Source: Bog-756 sp963703145 (GTDB taxonomy: Bacteria; Actinomycetota; Acidimicrobiia; Acidimicrobiales; RAAP-2). From it: a DNA stretch of 64,000 nt. A program made the position numbers and the translations under genes. Below, in pieces: positions 34,635 to 41,055 of the stretch. How positions within the stretch are numbered: position 1 is the first letter of the stretch; each line of letters starts with the position of its first letter. The DNA lies in assembly GCA_963703145.1 (NCBI GenBank), contig OY969793.1, forward strand, positions 186,001 to 250,000. The letters run 5' to 3'. The notes beneath the pieces are model-generated. The model saw only the letters and a program-made list of their open reading frames with translations. It did no database searches and was not told the DNA's origin.

Positions 34635-36119
34635 CTAGTCGAGGTTGGTGCGCAGCTCCCGCTTTAGAAGCTTTCCCGCTGCCGAGCGGGGTAGCGGGTG
34701 GTCCCGCATGATGTATCGGCGGGGGATCTTGTAACCGGCCAGGCAGGCACGACAGTGTTGGTCGAGATCGCCCACTGGGACAGTCCCGGATGTAACGACA
34801 ATTGCTACTACCAACTCACCCCAACGGTCATCGGGTATCCCGATGACGGCCGCCTCGATCACATTCGGATGAAGCGTCAGCGCATCCTCAACCTCAGTAC
34901 TGAAGACGTTCTCACCTCCTGTGATGATCATGTCCTTTCGGCGATCTACGACGTAGAGATTTCCGTTTGCATCCATCCGTCCGAGATCGCCGGACCAGTA
35001 CGAGCCGAGGCGAAGTGCATCTGACGTGGCTTCTTCCTTGTTCCAGTAGCCGTTCATCAAATTTGGTCCGGTGACCACGATCTCGCCGATCTCGCCAGGC
35101 TCCACCGGGTCGCCTCCGGGGTCGAGGATGTCGACATCGACCCCGATCACCGGGATTCCCGCACTAGCGGCTTCTTCCCTGCCCGTGAGTAGCTCTTGGT
35201 GGCGGCCAACGGTGACCAAGGGAGCTGTCTCCGTAGATCCGTACATCGAGCAGATCTCGGCCGTCGGAAAGGCGACCATCGTGTCGTGGAGCACCGACGA
35301 GGTGATCGGCGCTCCACCGTGGCCAAGCAGCCGCAACGATGAGACGTCTGCCCCGATGCGTCGCTGCGCATCAGCCAGAGCCTGCAGCATGGTAGGCACT
35401 CCAAAGGTGATGGAGAGCCGGTAGGTCTCGATCGCTAGGAGGGCGGCTTCGGCGTCGAAGCGTGGGAGGAAGTACTGGGTGGCCCCAAGCCAGACGCACG
35501 GCAGGATGTTGAAGGATCCTGCGGCATGGAACATTGGGCTCATGACCAGCCACCGATCGTCAGGGCTGAGGTCGACCGACGTGATGAGCGACATGGCATC
35601 AGCCAATTTGCTGCGATGGCTGAGCACAACTCCCTTAGCTCGATCGGTTGTGCCGCCCGTGTAGAACACTACGGCCGGATCGGCCTCGTCGACGATGGTG
35701 GCGTCTGGTGTCGTCACGGTGTTCAAGAGTCCATCAAGCTCGTGGTGAATCGACACGACCAGGGGAGCAAGCCCCTCCACCGTTTCGCTGGGTCGATCGG
35801 TGAACAGCACTCGAGGGGAGCAGTCGTTGCAGGCGGCCTGAAGCTCAGATGGGGTATAGCGACTGTTGAGGGTGACCAGAATGAAACCACCCATCGGCAC
35901 AGCCTGGTAGAGCTCGGCATACTGGGGAGATCCCTCTGCTAGGACCGCCACCCGGTCCCCGGGAGTCAGGCCCTGATCTTGGAGGAGGGCAACGATTCGG
36001 AAGGCCCGCTCCGCAACCTCCCCGAACGTGCGGGTATCGCCTGAGGCGATGTCGACGAGAGCCGGTCTCCCCGAAAAGCAAGCTCGGGCCCGTCTGATCG
36101 GGCTCGCGAATGTGTTCAT
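34635..36119 (-). CDS. AMP-dependent acyl-CoA synthetase
   Basis: 494 aa from ATG 36119, which overlaps the acyl-CoA dehydrogenase stop (ATGA 36116-36119); the longer frame from 36221 is not needed. P-loop VFYTGGTTDRAKGVVLSHRS, adenine motif CSMYGSTETAPLV, GYWNKEEATSDA, the hinge YWSGDLGRMDANGNLYVVDR, GGENVFSTEVED and C-terminal PRSAAGKLLKRELR. All catalytic motifs are standard. Last gene of the minus-strand acyl-CoA dehydrogenase pair operon. Confidence 0.93.
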   Translation of the reverse strand: MNTFASPIRRARACFSGRPALVDIASGDTRTFGEVAERAFRIVALLQDQGLTPGDRVAVLAEGSPQYAELYQAVPMGGFILVTLNSRYTPSELQAACNDCSPRVLFTDRPSETVEGLAPLVVSIHHELDGLLNTVTTPDATIVDEADPAVVFYTGGTTDRAKGVVLSHRSKLADAMSLITSVDLSPDDRWLVMSPMFHAAGSFNILPCVWLGATQYFLPRFDAEAALLAIETYRLSITFGVPTMLQALADAQRRIGADVSSLRLLGHGGAPITSSVLHDTMVAFPTAEICSMYGSTETAPLVTVGRHQELLTGREEAASAGIPVIGVDVDILDPGGDPVEPGEIGEIVVTGPNLMNGYWNKEEATSDALRLGSYWSGDLGRMDANGNLYVVDRRKDMIITGGENVFSTEVEDALTLHPNVIEAAVIGIPDDRWGELVVAIVVTSGTVPVGDLDQHCRACLAGYKIPRRYIMRDHPLPRSAAGKLLKRELRTNLD

Positions 36120-37312
36120 CGTCGGGGTCCGGAGGGGAGACCGAGCCGCCGCTTGCCCAGAATATTCCGCATGATTTCTGAGCTCCCGCCAGAGATCGTC
36201 AGGGCTCGTGACCACAGCCATGCATCGTGAAGCCGTCGTACGCTGGCATCCGCTTCGGGTGTCGGCGCCACTTGTCCCGAGGCGCCAAGGTGGACTCCGT
36301 AGGAGGCAATGCGTCCATAGATTTCCGTGGTAAGTAATTTGGCCATCGCCGCCCCACCTTCGTCTTGTTGCTCGGTGAGCATCATGTGGATGTGGTGACC
36401 GACGAAGGCCTTGGCCGCCTCGGTCTCGGCATCGAGGTCGGCAATGGCCTGCACGATGTCGTCGTGCTCCAGCGCCAGCCGGTTACCGATGCGAAGTGAT
36501 CCAGCCAACTGGACGAGGTCGTCGATCAGCATCTCCAGATGCGCCACGTTCCCTCCTACTCCAAATCGCTCGAGCTCGAGGCCGGACATGGCCACTGCCC
36601 ATCCGTTGTCGACGGTCCCCAGCACCGCATCGGCCGGCACCACCACGTCGTCGAAATATGTCTCGTTGAACTCGTGGGCACCGGCGAGCGTGGTGATGGG
36701 GCGCACGACGACGCCCGGGGTATCCATCGGCACTGCGAACGCGGTAAGCCCGGCGTGACGATGCGGACCGATCGATGTTCGGACCAGCGCCACTCCCATC
36801 TGTGCCCAGTGCCCATCGGTGGTCCAGGTCTTCTGCCCGGAGAGCACGAACGATCCGTCGTCCTGGAGACGAGCCCGGGTCTGAATACCCGCTAAATCAC
36901 TCCCTGCGCCAGGTTCGCTGAACAGTTGGCACCAGATGTCTGCGGCGGAACGGATGCGTGGCAGGTAGGTGTGCTTCTGCTCCACGGTGCCGAAGGCCAA
37001 GATCACCCCGCTGGCCAGATTCACCTGATCAAGTGGCCGCGGAACGCGCGCCCGGATGAGTTCTTCTATGGTGATGACGTCGAACAGCGGATGGTGATCG
37101 GGTCGCCCTCCCCACTCCACTGGCCATGAGGCCCCACTCAGTCCTTCTGCGAACATGACCCGGTACCAACGACGCAACTCGCGCTCTTCTTCGTCGCTTG
37201 TCGGTGCCCGATGGCCCTCCCTGGCCTCACTCCTTGGGGCTGACGCAGAAATCACTGAGCGGACGCGTGCACGGTGGGTGTCGAGCATCGCTTGCGTCGG
37301 TTCGTCCTTCAT
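36116..37312 (-). CDS. Acyl-CoA dehydrogenase, full-length subunit
   Basis: 398 aa. CQLFSEPGAGSDLAGIQTRA and LSGQKTWTTDGHWAQMGVAL form the FAD/substrate region, followed by FNETYFDDVVVPADAVLG and the C-terminal ISGGSSEIMRNILGKRRLG. ATGA overlaps on both sides couple it to a shorter acyl-CoA dehydrogenase upstream (37309) and a ligase downstream. By analogy with paired FadE proteins it is the alpha subunit of a heteromeric dehydrogenase. Confidence 0.93.
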   Translation of the reverse strand: MKDEPTQAMLDTHRARVRSVISASAPRSEAREGHRAPTSDEEERELRRWYRVMFAEGLSGASWPVEWGGRPDHHPLFDVITIEELIRARVPRPLDQVNLASGVILAFGTVEQKHTYLPRIRSAADIWCQLFSEPGAGSDLAGIQTRARLQDDGSFVLSGQKTWTTDGHWAQMGVALVRTSIGPHRHAGLTAFAVPMDTPGVVVRPITTLAGAHEFNETYFDDVVVPADAVLGTVDNGWAVAMSGLELERFGVGGNVAHLEMLIDDLVQLAGSLRIGNRLALEHDDIVQAIADLDAETEAAKAFVGHHIHMMLTEQQDEGGAAMAKLLTTEIYGRIASYGVHLGASGQVAPTPEADASVRRLHDAWLWSRALTISGGSSEIMRNILGKRRLGLPSGPRR

Positions 37313-38361
37313 CCCGTCCGACCTTTCACTTCGGCGAGCCGCTGGCGGCTCGCCCGTCCCGAACCAAACAGTGCCGCATTGGTCAGAGTCCGCCGAAGCG
37401 CGTGGTGAAGAGGAAACTCCCAGGTGAAGCCAATCCCGCCGGCCAGCTGGATGCAGTCGTCGACGGCCCTGATGGCACGACCTTCGATGTAGGCGTGCGC
37501 AGCAAGAGCCAGCCGCTCGGCATCGCTCTGTTCCTTGCCAACCGCGGTAGCTGCGCTCAGCACGAGGGCCTCGCTAGCGCTGTAGAAGGTGGCCAGATCG
37601 ACGAGCCGATGTTGGATCACCTGAAAGCTGGCGATCGGCACATCAAATGCCTCCCGATCGACGAGGTAGTCGGTGACGATCTTCATGGCGCGCCCCACGG
37701 TGCCGACCGTGTCGGCGCAAAGCAGAACGATAGCCAGTAGGGCCAGTGCTTTCACGGACTGTGGTTCGATAACACTGGCAGGGCTCGGCTCCATGGTCAG
37801 CCGGTACAGGGAACGCTCAGTTTCGAGCGCGGCAGGATCCGCATGCACGGGAGCACCCTTGTTCTCCACGGCCACGATACTGCTATCCGGTGAAGGTGAG
37901 CCGGCGAAGACGGTGATGTCCGGAGGCCTGTCCGAGAGCACACGGTTGGCGATTCCGGACACGGTTCCTTCTGTCACTACCATGTCGGGCGCATAGGCAT
38001 AGGTTCCCACCAGATCGCCGGAGAGCAGGCCCGCAGTCCACTCCAATCCATTGGGCGCATGAGACGTGAACGCCGCAGCCAGAGCGCCCAGGTACCAAGT
38101 CGACGACGATCCAACTCGGCCGCCCTCCAGGACGACAAGTGAGGCCTCGTAGGGGAACCAACCCTCACCGCCGGCGCTCTCCGAAGTGAGGAGCCCGAGC
38201 CATCCCAACGCCGCAATCTCTGCAGGAGCAGGTCTTGAGCCAAGCACTTCTCGCGCAGTGGATCTGAGCAGCAGGTGTTCTTCCATATCGGTCATGTCTC
38301 GGCGGCCATCGCAGGCTTCCGGGTGCGTTGGGGGGTCGGTTTCGGCAAGATCCGGGTGCAT
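37309..38361 (-). CDS. Acyl-CoA dehydrogenase, short partner subunit
   Basis: 350 aa from ATG 38361, or 329 aa from an internal ATG at 38298 (MTDMEEHLLLRSTAREVLG), which resembles the usual family start better. C-terminal helices keep FDVPIASFQVIQHRLVDLAT and LAGGIGFTWEFPLHHALRR, while the central FAD loop is degenerate (SAGGEGWFPYE). This marks the beta-type subunit. First gene of a minus-strand operon, with a five-half-site operator array 42 bases upstream of the longer start. Confidence 0.88.
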   Translation of the reverse strand: MHPDLAETDPPTHPEACDGRRDMTDMEEHLLLRSTAREVLGSRPAPAEIAALGWLGLLTSESAGGEGWFPYEASLVVLEGGRVGSSSTWYLGALAAAFTSHAPNGLEWTAGLLSGDLVGTYAYAPDMVVTEGTVSGIANRVLSDRPPDITVFAGSPSPDSSIVAVENKGAPVHADPAALETERSLYRLTMEPSPASVIEPQSVKALALLAIVLLCADTVGTVGRAMKIVTDYLVDREAFDVPIASFQVIQHRLVDLATFYSASEALVLSAATAVGKEQSDAERLALAAHAYIEGRAIRAVDDCIQLAGGIGFTWEFPLHHALRRTLTNAALFGSGRASRQRLAEVKGRTG

Positions 38362-38402
38362 CCGATCATCCGTGCTCCAAGGTCATGGGAAGGTGCCGAG
38401 AG

Positions 38403-38430
38403 TCTATATCGACATCGACGTCAATATTTA
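38403..38430. promoter_or_regulatory. Period-6 operator-like array with overlapping promoter
   Basis: Five half-sites, TCTA, TCGA, TCGA, TCAA and TTTA, start at 38403, 38409, 38415, 38421 and 38427. On the plus strand TCGACA (38409-38414) and TAGTCT (38432-38437) form a -35/-10 pair with a 17-base spacer. The crotonase ATG at 38445 is 8 bases after the -10, so the transcript would be nearly leaderless. The array also sits upstream of the minus-strand acyl-CoA dehydrogenase operon and could control both. Confidence 0.68.
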
Positions 38431-38444
38431 CTAGTCTCGGGCGA

Positions 38445-39221
38445 ATGGTAGGCAACGGTGAGGACGCGCCCATAGTCGTTGAGCAAGACGGCGCTGTGCG
38501 TATTCTCCGCTTGAACCGACCGGAATCACTCAATGCAGCCAATGAGGTCCTACACCGTCGTCTGGCTACCATCTGGGACGAAATCGCTGCGGACGAATCC
38601 TGTCGGTCAGTGGTGCTCACCGGGAATGGAAGGGCCTTCTGCGCCGGTGGCGACGCTGAGGTGCTCACGAACATGAACGAGTCCGAACAGTACCGGTACG
38701 ACACGCTTCGTGATGGTGCGAGCATCGTCCGATCAATGGCCGCCTTTCCCCTCCCTCTCATCGCTGCTGTGAACGGGCCGGCGGTGGGCCTGGGCTGCAG
38801 CCTGGCGGGGCTCTGCGACATCGTGCTCATCGAATCCAGTGCCTACCTGTGCGATCCTCACGTGTCCGTCGGCTTGGTGGCCGGAGATGGTGGTGCGATC
38901 ACCTGGCCGGCCCTCACCAGTCTGCTCAGGGCGAAGGAGTACCTGTTCACTGGCGACCGCATTTCGGCTGAGAATGCCGTGGCGCTGGGTTTTGCCAACC
39001 GAGTCGTTGAAGACGGAACATCGGTCGATGAAGCTGTGGCTCTGGCCCAGCGATTGGCCAAGCAGCCTGCGCAGGCATTGCGAGACACGAAACGGGCGGT
39101 CAATCGCCATCTCGAACGCTCGATTCACGACATCCTCGACTTCGCTCTAGCCGCCGAGGGCGTTTCCAGTGCCAGTTCGGAGCATCGTCGCATCATCGAC
39201 CGGATGTTCTCGAAGAAGTGA
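38445..39221 (+). CDS. Enoyl-CoA hydratase/isomerase (crotonase family)
   Basis: 258 aa from ATG 38445; the upstream in-frame extension runs through the operator and reads non-protein-like. The oxyanion-hole segments are GRAFCAGGDAEVL and AAVNGPAVGLGCSLAGLCD, and SVGLVAGDGGAITWP carries an Asp where some family members have the catalytic Glu. It hydrates or isomerises an enoyl-CoA. It leads an operon with an LLM gene (GTGA overlap) and two SnoaL genes, and lies divergent from the acyl-CoA dehydrogenase operon whose product it could use. Confidence 0.92.
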   Translation: MVGNGEDAPIVVEQDGAVRILRLNRPESLNAANEVLHRRLATIWDEIAADESCRSVVLTGNGRAFCAGGDAEVLTNMNESEQYRYDTLRDGASIVRSMAAFPLPLIAAVNGPAVGLGCSLAGLCDIVLIESSAYLCDPHVSVGLVAGDGGAITWPALTSLLRAKEYLFTGDRISAENAVALGFANRVVEDGTSVDEAVALAQRLAKQPAQALRDTKRAVNRHLERSIHDILDFALAAEGVSSASSEHRRIIDRMFSKK

Positions 39222-40252
39222 GCCTCGAGGAACAGACTCAGCTCGGTCTCAGCCTGGGTGCCGCTGTGTCCTCCGGCAGAGCCTTAGCTGAACTGGCCCT
39301 TCTGGCGGAACAACTGGGTTACGACTCAATTTGGTCTTCGGAGGCGTGGGGCCAAGATGCCTTTACCCCCTTGACCTACGCCGCGGCTGCGACCACCACG
39401 TTGGGACTAGGGACGGCCATAGCCCAGATCTCCGCTCGGACCCCGGCAACGACGGCAATGACTGCGCTAACCATCCAGGCGCTCTCCGGAGGGCGCCTAC
39501 AACTCGGACTGGGAGTTTCGGGCCCGCAGGTCGTAGAGGGGTGGCACGGAGTGCCCTTCGGCAAGCCGTTGGTCAAAACGCGCGAGTACGTTGAGGTCGT
39601 GCGACGGGCGATGTCGCCTGACCAACGTCTCGAGTTTGACGGATCAGAATTCCAGATTCCCTTTACCGGAGTGGGGTCGACCGGATTGGGCAAGCCACTA
39701 CGAACAACGATTCGGTCTGTCGTGCCGCCTCCAATCCTCGTCGCGGCTATCGGGCCCAAGAACGTGGCCCTGGCAGTTGAGGTGGCGGACGGTGTCCTTC
39801 CGTATCTCTGGAGCCCGTCCCGGTGGGAAGAGGCGTGGGGCGACGTCCTGGCCAGTGCCAAGCCTGGGTTTGCCATTGCTCCGACTGTCCTGGTGGCCAT
39901 TGACGAAGACATCGATCGTGCCCGGGACGCGGTGAGGCCACGTCTTGCTCTGCACATCGGTGGCATGGGTGCTCGAGGGAAGAACTTCTATCATGCGCTG
40001 GTAACTCGCTACGGCTACGCAACCGAAGCTGATGAAATCCAGAATCTATTTCTTTCTGGCGATCGCGATGGCGCCAACAGAGCGGTCCCCGACGCGCTGG
40101 TCGAAGACCTCGCACTGGTCGGCCCCCCCGACCGCGTTGCCGAGGCTCTGGTGGGGTGGCGCGCCGGTCCTGTGACCACGCTCATCGCTGAGCCACACGA
40201 CCAACATTCCATGAAGGAGCTGGCTCGCCTTTGGGGGTACGGAGGATCTTGA
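39218..40252 (+). CDS. LLM-class (F420-dependent) oxidoreductase
   Basis: 344 aa from GTG 39218 (overlaps the crotonase stop). Family pattern: AEQLGYDSIWSSEAWGQDAF, TTLGLGTAIAQISARTPATT, LSGGRLQLGLGVSGPQVVEG, with WHGVPFGKPL and GPKNVALAVEVADGVLPYLW. The SGPQVVEGWHG variant defines a distinct actinobacterial subgroup. It is inserted between a crotonase and two SnoaL proteins, so its substrate is likely a CoA-linked or ring intermediate, which is inference. Confidence 0.9.
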   Translation: MSLEEQTQLGLSLGAAVSSGRALAELALLAEQLGYDSIWSSEAWGQDAFTPLTYAAAATTTLGLGTAIAQISARTPATTAMTALTIQALSGGRLQLGLGVSGPQVVEGWHGVPFGKPLVKTREYVEVVRRAMSPDQRLEFDGSEFQIPFTGVGSTGLGKPLRTTIRSVVPPPILVAAIGPKNVALAVEVADGVLPYLWSPSRWEEAWGDVLASAKPGFAIAPTVLVAIDEDIDRARDAVRPRLALHIGGMGARGKNFYHALVTRYGYATEADEIQNLFLSGDRDGANRAVPDALVEDLALVGPPDRVAEALVGWRAGPVTTLIAEPHDQHSMKELARLWGYGGS

Positions 40253-40256
40253 CGCC

Positions 40257-40649
40257 ATGATGAGTCCTAGAGACGACCTGGACGAGATAAACGAACTGTT
40301 GGCCCGCTACGGCAATCGCCTCGATCGGGCGGACCATACCGGCTGGGTTGACCTCTTCACCGCGGACGGACGATTCGAGGTGTACGGCAGGAGCTTTGAT
40401 GGACACGACGGCCTACTGCGCATGGCTGAGGGTGCTCCGCCAGGGCTTCATCTCACCTCGGCCCCCCTCATCGAGCTTGACGGTGACGGAGCGACCGTTG
40501 AACAGAGCTTTCTCTTCGTTGATCAGGTGTCACGAGAAACGAGGATTGGATGGTACGACGATCGACTCGTGCGCACTCCTGATGGATGGCGCTTCCGCAT
40601 CCGCCGTTCGACCTTTTTGACGCCAGACGGGCCGTCAGATCGACCATGA
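40257..40649 (+). CDS. SnoaL-like (NTF2-fold) protein
   Basis: 130 aa. Opens with LDEINELLARYGNRLDRADH then WVDLFTADGRFEVYG, with RIGWYDDRLVRTPDGWRFRI near the C-terminus. GGAGG at 40241-40245 serves the ATG. The following gene is a paralogue in ATGA overlap, so a tandem duplication is evident and the products may form a heterodimer. Small isomerase, dehydratase or hydroxylase-accessory functions are known in the fold; none can be assigned. Confidence 0.87.
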   Translation: MMSPRDDLDEINELLARYGNRLDRADHTGWVDLFTADGRFEVYGRSFDGHDGLLRMAEGAPPGLHLTSAPLIELDGDGATVEQSFLFVDQVSRETRIGWYDDRLVRTPDGWRFRIRRSTFLTPDGPSDRP

Positions 40650-41017
40650 CGTGCTCAGATCTTCGGGCGATTCACAACCTTCTCGCCCTGTATGGAGCGT
40701 TGCTGGACCGCCTTCAGGTGGAGGAGTGGCTGGACTTGTTCACTGAAGACGGTGTGCTCGATATCGACGGCAATACCCTCGACAGCCGAGACAAACGGCG
40801 TGCCCTCACTGCGTCTGCTCCCCGAGGGCTTCACGTCTCCAACCTGCCGGTGATCGATGGCGAAGTCGAAGCCGACAGCGTTCGATCAACGGCAACATTC
40901 TTGTTCTGGAATGCAGCGGGTAGGCCACCCCGCCTCGGTTGGTATGACGATCGACTGGTCCGATTCGGCTCTGAATGGCGTTTTGCCTCACGCCGGATCA
41001 CGTTTCTCGAACACTAA
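40646..41017 (+). CDS. SnoaL-like (NTF2-fold) protein, tandem paralogue
   Basis: 123 aa from ATG 40646, overlapping the stop of its paralogue at 40257. It shares the pattern LLALYGALLDRLQVEEWLDL, FTEDGVLDIDG, APRGLHVSNLPVIDG and RLGWYDDRLVRFGSEWRFA with that protein, with divergence spread evenly along the length. It ends the crotonase/LLM/SnoaL operon and converges with the fusion gene at 41056. Confidence 0.87.
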   Translation: MTCSDLRAIHNLLALYGALLDRLQVEEWLDLFTEDGVLDIDGNTLDSRDKRRALTASAPRGLHVSNLPVIDGEVEADSVRSTATFLFWNAAGRPPRLGWYDDRLVRFGSEWRFASRRITFLEH

Positions 41018-41055
41018 AGGCGAGGAGTGCCGGCACCGGAAAGATGGACCTTCGC

